A stretch of DNA of 64,000 nucleotides. Source: DATHBD01 sp035296325. Its GTDB lineage: Bacteria > Actinomycetota > Actinomycetes > Mycobacteriales > Micromonosporaceae. The DNA is taken from contig DATHBD010000079.1 in the NCBI GenBank assembly GCA_035296325.1, positions 1 through 64,000 on the forward strand. The letters run 5' to 3'. Below, piece after piece: positions 53,814 through 62,931 of the stretch. Position 1 is the first letter of the stretch, and each line of letters opens with the position of its first letter. The notes below the pieces were generated by a model. The model made no database searches and had not been told where the DNA came from. It saw only the letters and a list, made by a program, of their open reading frames with translations. The position numbers and the translations under genes are program-made.

Positions 53814-54731
53814 GTGCACACCGCGATCCTGATCATCGGCCTGGTGGCGCTGGTGTCCGCGGCATTCGTCGGCTCGGTCGCGTTCTTCGGCACCAGCGCC
53901 GGGCGCACCGGTGTGCTCCGCACGCTGGCGACCATCGACCGGGGGTACAGCCCGACCGTGGCCTCCCCGCAGCAGCGCCCGTTGCGGGAGCGCATCGGCA
54001 CGCCGTTGGCGCAGCGGCTGGGCAACCTCGGCAACATGATCACGCCGAGCGGCAGCCGGGACCGGCTGCAGCGGCAGCTCAACTACGCCGGCAACCCGGT
54101 CAACTGGCCGGTGTCCCGGGTGGTCGCCGCCAAAGGCATCGGTCCGGTGCTGGGCGCGATGCTGGGAATGCTCTGTGGGCTCGCGGTGGGTGGGTCGCGC
54201 GCGCTGCTGCTCGGCGGCCTGGTCGGTGCGGTCGTCGGGTTTCTTGGACCGGACTTCATGATCTACAACGTCGGGGTGAAGCGCCAGGACGAGATCCGCC
54301 GGTCGCTGCCCGACGTGCTGGACACCCTGACCGTGAGCGTGGAGGCCGGCCAGGGCTTCGACGCCGCACTGGCCCAGGTGTCCCGCAACGGTCGGGGTCC
54401 GCTGGTGGGGGAGGCGGCCCGGGTGCTGCAGGAGATGCGGATCGGAAACTCCCGGGTGGAGGCGCTGCGTGCCATGTCCAGCCGGACCACGGTCGAGGAA
54501 CTGCGGGGATTCGCCTCCGCGGTGGTGCAGGCGAGCGAACTCGGCGTGCCGATCGGCGCGGTGCTGCGGGAGCAGGCGAAGGAGATGCGGTTGCGGCGCC
54601 GGCAGCGGGCCGAGGAGCAGGCGCAGAAGGTCCCGATCAAGATCCTGTTTCCGACGTTGTTCTGCCTGTTCCCGGCCCTGTTCGTGGTCATCATGGGGCC
54701 CGGGGTCCTGAGCATCATGAACGCGTTCTGA
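53814..54731 (+). CDS. tadC: TadC-like secretion platform protein
   Basis: 305 residues from a GTG one base after the previous stop. Membrane segments at about 3-22, 110-145 and the C-terminus. The T2SS-F domain (about 160-290) contains LPDVLDTLTVSVEAGQGFDAAL and FASAVVQASELGVPIGAVLREQAKEMRLRRRQRAEEQAQK, the TadC pattern, and ends PTLFCLFPALFVVIMGPG. Partners TadB in the inner platform. It closes the tad group. Confidence 0.93.
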   Translation: MHTAILIIGLVALVSAAFVGSVAFFGTSAGRTGVLRTLATIDRGYSPTVASPQQRPLRERIGTPLAQRLGNLGNMITPSGSRDRLQRQLNYAGNPVNWPVSRVVAAKGIGPVLGAMLGMLCGLAVGGSRALLLGGLVGAVVGFLGPDFMIYNVGVKRQDEIRRSLPDVLDTLTVSVEAGQGFDAALAQVSRNGRGPLVGEAARVLQEMRIGNSRVEALRAMSSRTTVEELRGFASAVVQASELGVPIGAVLREQAKEMRLRRRQRAEEQAQKVPIKILFPTLFCLFPALFVVIMGPGVLSIMNAF

Positions 54732-54739
54732 CGCTCGGG

Positions 54740-55252
54740 TCAGGTCTCGCCGGCGGCCTCGGCTGCGAGAAGCACGTCCCGCGTCGCTGCGCTGAACGCG
54801 ATCAGGCTGACCCGATCCACTCCGGTCGGGGTGGCCCTGATGGTCGCCACGGCGATGCGGGCCGCCTGGGCCGGTGGAAATCCGTAGATGCCGGTCGAGA
54901 TAGCGGGAAAGGCGACGCTGCGGGCGTCGAGTTCGTCGGCGACCTGAAGGCTGCGGCGGTAGCACGAGGCAAGCACATCCGCCTCGCCGTGGTCGCCACC
55001 CCGCCACACCGGTCCGACGGTGTGGATGACGTGCCGGATCGGCGGGTCGAGGTCGAATGCCGGCGTCGCCTTGGCGTCGCCAGGGTGGCACGGCGCGAGC
55101 GCCGCGCCGGCCTGAGCCAGCCGCGGCCCGGCGGCCCGGTGGATGGCACCATCGACGCCACCGCCGCCGCGCAGGGACGAGTTCGCCGCGTTCACGATGG
55201 CATCCACGTCAGCTTCGGTGATGTCACCGACCACCACTTCGATGCTGGGCAC
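54740..55252 (-). CDS. Macrodomain protein, probable O-acetyl-ADP-ribose deacetylase
   Basis: 170 residues from a GTG at 55252 (GTG 55285 would add an unlikely leader). The fold markers are complete: VVVGDITEADVDAIVNAANSSLRGGGGVDGAIHRAAGP, CHPGDAKATPAFDL, VIHTVGPVW, and AFPAISTGIYGFPPAQAARIA near the end. Removes or binds ADP-ribose derivatives in the cytoplasm. Convergent with tadC (8 bp between stops). Confidence 0.93.
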   Translation of the reverse strand: MPSIEVVVGDITEADVDAIVNAANSSLRGGGGVDGAIHRAAGPRLAQAGAALAPCHPGDAKATPAFDLDPPIRHVIHTVGPVWRGGDHGEADVLASCYRRSLQVADELDARSVAFPAISTGIYGFPPAQAARIAVATIRATPTGVDRVSLIAFSAATRDVLLAAEAAGET

Positions 55253-55517
55253 AGTCCGATGATGCCACCAGCCGGGCCTCGGCACCGCGGGCGAGCAACA
55301 TCCTGCCGCGCGTCGTCCGGCGCGCTACCGGAGAAACGGCGAGAGCATGCCGGGTCAGGTCTGGCATGATGGGGCACATGCCGCGCCACGCCGATCGAAT
55401 GCTGCGCCCTCCGGGGCCCATCGGCGTGCGCTAACCCGCCATTTACCAAGGCCCTTGCAACGCAGGGGCCCGCTCGTCACGGTCGTGTCCCGGTGTTGCG
55501 GGCCGGATCGGAGACTC

Positions 55518-57032
55518 ATGAGCACGGGCGGCTTCTACGTCACGACGGCCATCCCCTACGTCAACGCCGCACCCCATCTGGGTCATGCGCTGGAACTGGT
55601 GCAGGCCGACGTCCTGGCCAGGCACCGACGGTTGCGGGGCCAGCCGGTCCGGTTCCTCACCGGCACCGACGACAACGCGCTGAAGAACGTGGCCGCGGCC
55701 GCCGCCGCGGGGGTCGACGTCGCGGCGTTCGTGGCGGCGAACGGGGCCCGGTTCGCCGAGCTCAAGGAGACGCTCGTACTGTCGTTCGACGATTTCATCA
55801 GCACCGGCAGCGACAAGCGTCACGCCCCGGGCGTCGAGCGGCTGTGGCGGCAGAGTGCCGCCCGCGGCGACTTCTATCAACGTCGTTATGCCGGCCACTA
55901 CTGCCAGGGCTGCGAACAGTTCTACGACGTGGCGGAGCTTCCCGGCGGGCTGTGCCCGGAGCACGGCACAGCACCGCAGACCGTGACCGAGTCCAACTGG
56001 TTCTTCCGACTGTCCACATACGCTGACCAGGTGCTGGATGCGCTGGAGTCCGGACGGGTCCGCGTCGAGCCCGCAACCAAACGCAACGAGGTACTCGCCT
56101 TCGTTCGGGCCGGCCTGGCGGAAATCAGCGTCTCGCGTCCGTCCTCGCGCGCCGCCGGCTGGGGCATCCCCGTGCCGGGCGACCCCGAGCAGGTGGTCTA
56201 CGTCTGGTGGGACGCGCTGGCGAACTACATCACCGCCCTGGGCTACGGCGGCGACGCCGACGCCTACCGGACCTGGTGGGTGGACGCGGCGGAACGGGTG
56301 CACGTGATCGGTAAGGGCATCGTGCGGTTCCACGCCGTGTACTGGTTGGCGTTGCTGCTCTCCGCCGGGCAACCGCTGCCCAGCGCCATCTTCGTGCACG
56401 AGTACCTCGCTGTGGACGGCGCCAAACTGTCCAAGAGTGCCGGCAATGCGGTCGACCCCGGCGCGCTGATCGAACGGCACGGCAACGACGCGCTGCGGTG
56501 GTGGCTGCTGCGTGACGTGGCGCGCGTCGGCGACACCGACTTCACCGAGGAGCGCCTGCTCGCCCGGTACAACCAGGATCTAGCCAACGGGCTGGGCAAC
56601 CTCGTCAACCGCACCGTGTCGCTGGTCCACCGCTACCGTGGCGGCTCGATCGTCGCCACGCCAACCCCGGACGGCGCCGTCGCCCTCGGTGACGTTGCGC
56701 GGCTGTGTGCGGCGCTGCCCGCCGGCATTGACCGGGCCCTTACGGCGTTCGACTTCCGGGCCGCCACCGATGCGATCTGGGCCGTGGTCACGGCGGCCAA
56801 CCGGCTTGTGGAGGTGGAGCGGCCCTGGGCGCTGGCCGGGTTGGAGCAGTCCGGCGACGCGGCGGCCGGTGAGCGGCTTGATGAGATCCTCACCGCGCTG
56901 GTGACGGCGTGCCGTCTGCTGGCCGCCGAGCTTACGCCGTTCCTGCCGGCCGGGAGCGCTCGACTGGCGGCGCAACTGGGTGACGGGTCCCAGGTGGCGG
57001 CGCCGCAGCCGGTGTTTCCGCGACTCGGGTAG
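55518..57032 (+). CDS. metG: Methionyl-tRNA synthetase, divergent form
   Basis: 504 residues, ATG 55518. HIGH motif is PHLGH (19-23) and KMSKS is KLSKS (303-307). A zinc knuckle is present (YCQGCEQFYDV...LCPEH). The sequence after strand B reads LTGTDDNALKN where bacterial MetRS usually has GTDEHGQK. The protein also lacks the C-terminal OB-fold dimerisation domain of longer forms. These features suggest a second, specialised MetRS paralog rather than the main housekeeping copy, but the window alone cannot decide. No T-box leader was found. Confidence 0.85.
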   Translation: MSTGGFYVTTAIPYVNAAPHLGHALELVQADVLARHRRLRGQPVRFLTGTDDNALKNVAAAAAAGVDVAAFVAANGARFAELKETLVLSFDDFISTGSDKRHAPGVERLWRQSAARGDFYQRRYAGHYCQGCEQFYDVAELPGGLCPEHGTAPQTVTESNWFFRLSTYADQVLDALESGRVRVEPATKRNEVLAFVRAGLAEISVSRPSSRAAGWGIPVPGDPEQVVYVWWDALANYITALGYGGDADAYRTWWVDAAERVHVIGKGIVRFHAVYWLALLLSAGQPLPSAIFVHEYLAVDGAKLSKSAGNAVDPGALIERHGNDALRWWLLRDVARVGDTDFTEERLLARYNQDLANGLGNLVNRTVSLVHRYRGGSIVATPTPDGAVALGDVARLCAALPAGIDRALTAFDFRAATDAIWAVVTAANRLVEVERPWALAGLEQSGDAAAGERLDEILTALVTACRLLAAELTPFLPAGSARLAAQLGDGSQVAAPQPVFPRLG

Positions 57033-57198
57033 CCCACTGAGGTGCGGCTCTTTCATCCCGTGGGCGACATCGGCAGTGTCGGATTCCCGGTATCGGCGCC
57101 CGCAGCGCAACCGATTCACGGGCCGAAATATCGTCGAGCGTGGTGCTATCTTCGCCCTTCCATCATGCCGCCGACGGGGCGAGCGAGAGGGGCACACG

Positions 57199-58305
57199 AT
57201 GCGATGGACGGCCGGTCGGCCTTTCGCCGGACTGCTCGGGACGGCGATGGTGGCAGTCCTGGCTGCCGGCGCCGCCCTCGCCCTGCCGGGTCCGGCACAT
57301 GCGGAGACCAACGGCGGAGTACGGATCATGCCGCTCGGCGACTCGATCACCGACGGGTTCAACGTCCCGGGCGGCTACCGCGTCGGCCTGTGGCAAGACC
57401 TTGTCACCACCGGGTACTCCATCGACTTCGTGGGCTCCGAATTCAACGGGCCGGGCGAGCTGGGTGACCATGACCACCAGGGGCACTCCGGTTGGCGGAT
57501 CGACCAGTTGGCCGCCAACGTCGTGCCGTGGCTCGAGGCGACCAAGCCGCGCACGGTGCTGCTGCACATCGGTACGAACGACCTGACGCAGAACCATGAC
57601 GTGGCCAACGCTCCGGCCCGGCTTTCCGCCCTGATCGACCGTATCGTCAGCGCCGCCCCCGATGTGGAGCTGTTCGTCGCGATGGTCACCCCGATGTGGG
57701 ACGTGACACTGCAAGCGCGGGCGCGGGCGTTCAACGCCGCGATCCCGGGCATCGTGCGGCAGAAGGTGACCGCCGGGCACCACGTCCACCTTGTCGACAT
57801 GCACAGCGCCCTCGCTGCGGCGGATCTGGCCGATGGCGTACATCCCACGGCCGGCGGTTACGCCAAGATGGCGACCGTTTGGTACAACGCGCTGCGCTCG
57901 GTTCCGGCGAGCCTCGCGGAGGTCGTCGCATCGTCAACCGCACAGCTGGTCAACGCCCGGGATGGACGCTGCCTCGACGTCGACGGCGCGCTCACCGCGC
58001 CGGGTACGCCGACGCTGCTGTTGGCCTGTCATACCGGGTCGAGCCAGCGGTGGACCCGCACCGCTGCGGGCGAGTTCCGGGTCTACGACAACTCGTGTCT
58101 CGACGTCTACGGTGGCGCCGCTGCAGGTAAGCCGGTGATCATCGATACCTGCAACGGGAGCGTCAACCAGCGGTGGAGGTCGCGGGCTGACGGGACCGTG
58201 CTCGGCGTCAACTCCAACCTGTGCCTCGCCCCGGTGGGCGGCGGGACGTCCATGCAGCTGGCCATCTGCAGCACCGACGCCAGCCAGCGGTGGACGACGG
58301 AATAG
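57199..58305 (+). CDS. Secreted SGNH/GDSL hydrolase with ricin-type lectin domain
   Basis: 368 residues; ATG 57199 preceded by GAGAGGGG. Signal peptide about 1-34 (LALPGPAHA). SGNH domain (about 38-230): block I MPLGDSITDGF, block III HIGTNDL, block V DGVHPTAGG with catalytic Asp and His. C-terminal ricin B-type trefoil (about 243-368) with three QRW motifs (SSQRWT, VNQRWR, ASQRWT) and Cys pairs. Probably an esterase or lipase that binds polysaccharide, such as a cell-wall or plant acetyl esterase. Confidence 0.92.
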   Translation: MRWTAGRPFAGLLGTAMVAVLAAGAALALPGPAHAETNGGVRIMPLGDSITDGFNVPGGYRVGLWQDLVTTGYSIDFVGSEFNGPGELGDHDHQGHSGWRIDQLAANVVPWLEATKPRTVLLHIGTNDLTQNHDVANAPARLSALIDRIVSAAPDVELFVAMVTPMWDVTLQARARAFNAAIPGIVRQKVTAGHHVHLVDMHSALAAADLADGVHPTAGGYAKMATVWYNALRSVPASLAEVVASSTAQLVNARDGRCLDVDGALTAPGTPTLLLACHTGSSQRWTRTAAGEFRVYDNSCLDVYGGAAAGKPVIIDTCNGSVNQRWRSRADGTVLGVNSNLCLAPVGGGTSMQLAICSTDASQRWTTE

Positions 58306-58438
58306 CAGCACACATCGGTTCATCGCAGGCTCACCTCACGACAGCGGGCGGCACCGTCGGCGCGAAGCTGGCCGTGATCATGCTGAGGTACGCCTGGTTC
58401 GTGGGGAACCACCGGTCTGTAGGGCGCACCGACGCGGT

Positions 58439-58813
58439 CTACACCTCAGCCCAGACACCCAGCTCGTTGCCGCTCGGATCGGTGAAGTGGAATCGACGGC
58501 CGCCAGGAAACCCGTACGGCTCGGCCACCACGTTGCCGCCGGCGTTGCGCACCGCCTCCACGGACCGGTCCAGATCGACCGAGTACAGCAGGACGAGCGG
58601 CCCTCCGGGCCGGGCCCGGGTGTCGAGGCGCAGCCCGCCGACTTCGGGTGCGGTGTCGCTGTGCGGGCTTTGAACGCCGGCGTACTGCGGCCCGTAGTCG
58701 TTGAACCGCCAGCCGAATGCCTGGGCGTAGAACTGCTTGGCCGTGTCGAGGTCAGTGACGGTGAGCTCGATGTAGTCGATGGCGTGGTGCAGGTGTGGGT
58801 TTGTTTGCGACAT
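58439..58813 (-). CDS. VOC-superfamily (glyoxalase/bleomycin-resistance-like) protein
   Basis: 124 residues from ATG 58813, after CAGGATGGG. IDYIELTVTDLDTAKQFYAQAFGWRF opens the first beta-alpha-beta-beta-beta module and ends with FHFTDPSGNELGVWAEV, the usual metal-site strand. Single VOC monomer expected to dimerise; substrate unknown. Divergent from a short GntR regulator, its probable controller. Confidence 0.9.
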   Translation of the reverse strand: MSQTNPHLHHAIDYIELTVTDLDTAKQFYAQAFGWRFNDYGPQYAGVQSPHSDTAPEVGGLRLDTRARPGGPLVLLYSVDLDRSVEAVRNAGGNVVAEPYGFPGGRRFHFTDPSGNELGVWAEV

Positions 58814-58922
58814 GGGCCCATCCTGCCGGCAGGGTACGACACCGCAATGTACCAAGCAGTTGACACAAGAGTCGGTCGTGGCCCATCCCGATGGAGCCGG
58901 CCGACCCGTTGGTGCGGACGCC

Positions 58923-59300
58923 GTGACCGATCGTCCGGCGTTGACGGTGGTGACAGACGACCCCACGCCGCCGTACGAGCAACTGCGCCGCCAACTGATC
59001 GAGCTGATCCGGTACGGCGTGCTGGCGCCTGGCGATCGACTGCCGCCGTTGCGCCAGCTCGCCGCCGACCTGGGGCTGGCCGTCGGTACGGTTGCCCGGA
59101 CCTACCGCGAACTCGAGGTGGCCGGCTTGGTGGTTTCCCGCCGGGGTGGGGGGACGCGGGTCGCCGCGGCACCGCCGGCAGGCCCCGATCCGGCCGTGGC
59201 GTTGCGGGACCGTGCGACGTCGTTCGTGCGTGAGGCGCGGGTGTTCGGTGCGGATGATGATCAGATCGTGGCGGCGGTCGCGCGTGCGCTCGGTAGGTAA
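58923..59300 (+). CDS. GntR-family regulator, short YtrA-like type
   Basis: 125 residues from a GTG (upstream GTG codons are possible). DNA-binding domain about 10-80: PPYEQLRRQLIELIRYGVLAPGDRLPPLRQLAADLGLAVGTVARTYRELEVAGLVVSRRGGGTRVA is a textbook GntR winged helix. The C-terminal part is only about 40 residues of helix, as in YtrA-type regulators lacking a large effector domain. It may control the divergent VOC gene across a 109-bp gap. Confidence 0.9.
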   Translation: MTDRPALTVVTDDPTPPYEQLRRQLIELIRYGVLAPGDRLPPLRQLAADLGLAVGTVARTYRELEVAGLVVSRRGGGTRVAAAPPAGPDPAVALRDRATSFVREARVFGADDDQIVAAVARALGR

Positions 59301-59350
59301 CCACGACGTGGTCATCGGCTGTCAATCCCAGGTAAGCGCGGGTTTCGGTA

Positions 59351-59398
59351 CACGCACGTGCGGCCGGCCCCGGGAAGGGCCGGCCGCACGCGTGCGTG
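59351..59398. terminator. Bidirectional terminator between GntR and galactose oxidase genes
   Basis: CACGCACGTGCGGCCGGCCC faces GGGCCGGCCGCACGCGTGCGTG with a 6-nt loop: 13 perfect pairs, a 2-nt bulge, then 7 more pairs. It lies between convergent genes. Confidence 0.9.
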
Positions 59399-59416
59399 AA
59401 CCCGGGTACGAGGGGT

Positions 59417-61462
59417 CTAGCGGATCTGGATGATGCGCGACACGCTGGGCGTGCCGGCCGCATCCATCGCGAACAGCATGTAGTACCCCGGAACCGCGAT
59501 GCCCCGGTCCGCCGGGATGGCTACGGTGTATCCACCGGTGGTCGCCGTCGAGGTCACGCTGAGGCGACGCTGGTCGGTGTCGACCGTGTGCGTTGCGGTG
59601 CCCAGCCGCACGATCGAGAACTTGCTGACCGCGCGGTCGGTGCCCACGGTGATGTTCGTGCCGTTGGACGCGGACGTCGGCGCGGACGTGATGGCCGGAC
59701 GCGCCTTCGGACTGCCGTCGCTGTTGAGCAGGTACGGCGGGGTGAAGATGCTGCCGTTGAAGTGGTTGGTAGCGCAGGTGCCGCACAGGCCACCACCACC
59801 GGAGAAGACCCGCCCGTCCGGCAGCAGCGACGCGACGCTGTGGTACGTCCGCGGGGTGCCCTCAGTCGTCAACGTGGTCCACCGCTCGGTCGCCGGGTCC
59901 CAGATTTCGGGGTCGCGCGTCGCGGTGTTGTCGTTGAACGGCACCGGGTAGGACTGACCGCCCACCGTGAGCACCTTGCCGTCCGGCAGCACCACGCTGT
60001 TGTGGTATGCCCGGGCCGACGCCATGCTGGCGACCTTGCGGGTCGACACCGTGGTACCGGCGATCGTGATCACGTGGGTGTTGGCGGTGGCGTTGGAGTT
60101 CTGGTAGTTCGGTGCACCACCCATGGTGAGGATCTTGCCGGTGTCGTACATGACCGCGGTGCCGTTCATGGAGTGGTCGTCAGCCGCGCGGTTGCCCACC
60201 GACGTGACACTGCCTGCGCCGGTCGTGCCGTACCAGTTCATCTGCTTGCTCGGCCCGGCGTGCAGCACCCGACCACCCGACCAGGTGAAGAGCCAGGCGT
60301 GGTTGTCCGAGCGAAACTCGCCCTGCGCGTCGGCGGTGAGGATCGGCGTCACCGGAGCGCCGGTCAGCCGGGTCCAGGTGTTCGTCGCCGGTGACCAGAT
60401 TTCCCCGTGCTTGCCGCCAACGCCGCCACGCCAGGAGCCGCCGATGGCGAAGACCTTGCCCTCAGAGGTGGTCGCGGTGGACTGGTACGCCCGGGCGATC
60501 GCCATCGTCGGGCCGGTCGTCCAGGTGTCGTTGCCCGGGTTGTAGAAGCTGCTCTTGCCCGCGTCGTCGCCGCCGGTGACCAGAATCCGACCGTCCGGGA
60601 GCGCCGAGATCCCCGGGCAGAACATGTCGTGGCCGGTGTTGGTCACCAGGCGATCGGTGACCGCGCCGGTGGAGGGGGTGAGCACCGATGTGTACGTCTG
60701 GCCGTAACCACCGAAGCGGTCCTTCGAGTTCGCCGACCAGGTCAGCAGTTTGCCGTTCGGGAGCACAGCCACCGCCGCCGGCACGATCGGGAAGTTGATC
60801 AAATTGCCCCAGCTGCCCTTGGAGGGGGCGGGTGCGGTGCCGGTGGGCCCGAGAACGTCGATCTCCGCGGCGCTCGACCACCGGCCCCGGTTGCCGGCTT
60901 CGGTCGTGCCGATCAGTCGGACGTAGCGCGCGGTGATCGCGGTGAACGTCACCGTCTTGGCGGTTTTCGTGTCGGCCCACGTGCCGGTCGCCCGTGTGGT
61001 CCACGCGGTACCCGTCGTACTGGCCTCGACGCGGTAGCCGCCGATGTTGCCGTTGTTGGTGGTGTCCTGGCGCGGCAGGTAGGTCAGGCCGGTGACGGTC
61101 TTGTTGGCCTTCATGTCGATCGTGACGGTGTGCGGATGCGTCGGATAGGGCGAAGCCCAGCTGGAGTGCCAGAACGTGCCGGTGTTGCCGTCCAACGCGC
61201 TGGACACCGGGTGGCCGGTGTGGCTGGAGCTCGCTGTCGCCGTCCAACCGGTGCGCGACAGTGCCGGGTCAGCGGCGTAGGCCGCCCCGCTGCTACCAAG
61301 GGTCACCCCGATGCTGGCCAGCAGCACCGCCGCTGTCGGCAGCGCGAAACGACCCCATCCGCGAGGCTGCGGCCGGTCCAACAGACTCACCGGCTGACGC
61401 GGGGACTCAGCGGCGAGTCGGCGTGGACCAAAGATATTTCTCAAGGTTCCCCCTTGTGACAT
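59417..61462 (-). CDS. Secreted galactose oxidase-like copper radical oxidase with discoidin domain
   Basis: 681 residues from ATG 61462. A TTG at 61444 is attractive because AAGGGGGA sits just before it. Signal region about 35-64, discoidin/CBM32 domain (about 65-210), seven-bladed kelch propeller (about 215-580) and C-terminal Ig-like DUF1929 domain. Copper-site landmarks of galactose oxidase: DMFCPGISAL (crosslinking Cys), ARAYQSTAT (Tyr of the Cys-Tyr cofactor), PRTYHSVAS (Tyr and His ligands) and AVPGYYMLFAMD. Oxidises primary alcohols of sugars or glycans to aldehydes with H2O2 release. Closely similar in layout to fungal galactose oxidase. Confidence 0.9.
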   Translation of the reverse strand: MSQGGTLRNIFGPRRLAAESPRQPVSLLDRPQPRGWGRFALPTAAVLLASIGVTLGSSGAAYAADPALSRTGWTATASSSHTGHPVSSALDGNTGTFWHSSWASPYPTHPHTVTIDMKANKTVTGLTYLPRQDTTNNGNIGGYRVEASTTGTAWTTRATGTWADTKTAKTVTFTAITARYVRLIGTTEAGNRGRWSSAAEIDVLGPTGTAPAPSKGSWGNLINFPIVPAAVAVLPNGKLLTWSANSKDRFGGYGQTYTSVLTPSTGAVTDRLVTNTGHDMFCPGISALPDGRILVTGGDDAGKSSFYNPGNDTWTTGPTMAIARAYQSTATTSEGKVFAIGGSWRGGVGGKHGEIWSPATNTWTRLTGAPVTPILTADAQGEFRSDNHAWLFTWSGGRVLHAGPSKQMNWYGTTGAGSVTSVGNRAADDHSMNGTAVMYDTGKILTMGGAPNYQNSNATANTHVITIAGTTVSTRKVASMASARAYHNSVVLPDGKVLTVGGQSYPVPFNDNTATRDPEIWDPATERWTTLTTEGTPRTYHSVASLLPDGRVFSGGGGLCGTCATNHFNGSIFTPPYLLNSDGSPKARPAITSAPTSASNGTNITVGTDRAVSKFSIVRLGTATHTVDTDQRRLSVTSTATTGGYTVAIPADRGIAVPGYYMLFAMDAAGTPSVSRIIQIR

Positions 61463-62258
61463 GAACACATCAGGGGGAAATAAATATCAGCAGGAGCGTC
61501 GCTTAGATAGCCGACGAACATCCTATCCCTTTCGACGCGGCGGCACCCCGGGAAGCCGCCCGGGCGACACGCCGCATCGGTTGTTCCCGCCCATTCGCGC
61601 CCCGGCCCAGATCCGTGGGAACAGATTCTATGTATGTGGCTTTTGTAGTTGGTTGCCGACGGTGTTACCGCCACCGTTGCGAACTTTCGCACCTGCGGTC
61701 CGCTTGGAATTTCGGAGCGGCCCAAGGCAGCGCCAGCAGGGGAATCGGTCCGTACGGCCGAGGGCCCGCCATCGAAACGGTACCCAACCGCACCCGAATG
61801 GCGCGCCGGTCCACCTGGCGCCCGGGTCCAGTTCTCGCAAACTGCACGGTTGCCGGGCCACTCGGGGCGAAACTGGCCGGCTCTTGACGAGTCTCGCAGA
61901 TCTTGAGTGGCTCCCCGGAACGAGCTACATGGTCACCCTGAAGAATCCGGGCAAGGTGTAGGCGTCGGGCCGTTCAGGCCGACCGGCGTTTGTGCGAATG
62001 CTGACGGAGGTCGCGGTGGAGGGCCGAGCCGGGTCAGTGCCGCGTAGTGGTGGATAGGCCGAACGTTCCATTTCTCTGGTTGCGCACTGCCGGAATGCCG
62101 GCGGTATTCGCGGAGGATCTGAGCGAGGGCGGTAGGTTCCCCGCCGGTTCAGCAGCCGCCCGGGCTACGTCGGTGCGTGCCCCGCCGCGTCCCGGCGCCG
62201 CAGCCCGTGGCGCCGCAGCCGAATCCGACCGCGGCGCCACGGCGCGAGGGGTTGATGC
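61463..62258. other. Gene-free interval
   Basis: 796 bp upstream of the galactose oxidase gene and downstream of the helical secreted protein gene. Open frames occur on both strands but lack ribosome sites, expected codon bias or recognisable motifs. The first 100 bp are AT-richer than the surroundings and probably hold the oxidase promoter. Confidence 0.45.
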
Positions 62259-62756
62259 TCAGCGCCCGGGGAACCCGCCGCCGTGGCCACGGCCACGTCC
62301 GCCCGGCAGTACGCCGGCTTCCGCCGCCTTCAGGATCGCTGCGGACTGCTCAGCGGTCAGCTGACCTTCCTTCACGGCGGCGTCGAGCCTGGTCTTGAGG
62401 TCGGCGACCCGGTCGGCGTCGTGCTTGGACTGCTGCTCGGCGTGGACCTTCTCCAGGGCTGCAGCAACCTTGGCCTGGTCGACGCCCAGTTCCTTCGCCA
62501 GTGCGGCGGCCAGCTCGCTCTGGCGTTGGGTGCGTTGGGCCTCCCGGTCGGGCTTCGCGGACGCCGACGCGGACCCGGATGCCGACGGCGACCCCGACTC
62601 GGACGGCGACGAGGACGAAGACGTCGATGACGACGGCGAGGCTGTGGGATCTTCGGCGAAGGCCGGCCCGGTGGCAAGAGCGAGCGAGAGTGCGCCGCCG
62701 GCGCCGACCAGGCTGAGCCCGGCCAGGGTGGCGATGCGGCGTGTTGGTCTGGTCAA
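62259..62756 (-). CDS. Secreted Ser-rich helical protein of unknown function
   Basis: 165 residues from a TTG at 62756, chosen because GGAGG is placed 5 nt upstream. Signal peptide about 1-31 (ending GPAFA), Ser/Pro/Thr linker (about 32-65), then helices with LAAALAKELGVDQAKVAAALEKVHAEQQ and VKEGQLTAEQSAAILKAAEAGVLPGG, ending in a Gly/Arg/His-rich tail. The helix pairs resemble short repeats found in actinobacterial exported proteins. No enzymatic motif. It is downstream of the MEDS regulator gene on the same strand, with 175 bp between. Confidence 0.72.
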   Translation of the reverse strand: MTRPTRRIATLAGLSLVGAGGALSLALATGPAFAEDPTASPSSSTSSSSSPSESGSPSASGSASASAKPDREAQRTQRQSELAAALAKELGVDQAKVAAALEKVHAEQQSKHDADRVADLKTRLDAAVKEGQLTAEQSAAILKAAEAGVLPGGRGRGHGGGFPGR

Positions 62757-62931
62757 GGAAACCTCCAGTTGTTCGGGTTCTACCTTTCCCACAGTGCAGC
62801 GACCACCTGCCAGGAGGCTGTGACCGGACGATGGATCACCTGATAACAGTGGAATCGCCGGTCTCCGGATCCGCGTGCGCGAGCTTGAGTCGCGGTACTC
62901 GATCCGGGCGCGGAGCGGTGGTCGGGCCGGG

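Noticed and set aside
55253..55517. T-box leader upstream of metG
   Set aside because: No AGGGTGGNACCGCG antiterminator sequence or specifier stem is visible.
61461..61961. Plus-strand frame upstream of the galactose oxidase gene
   Set aside because: No family pattern, rare codon choice and no ribosome site. It overlaps the start of the oxidase gene.
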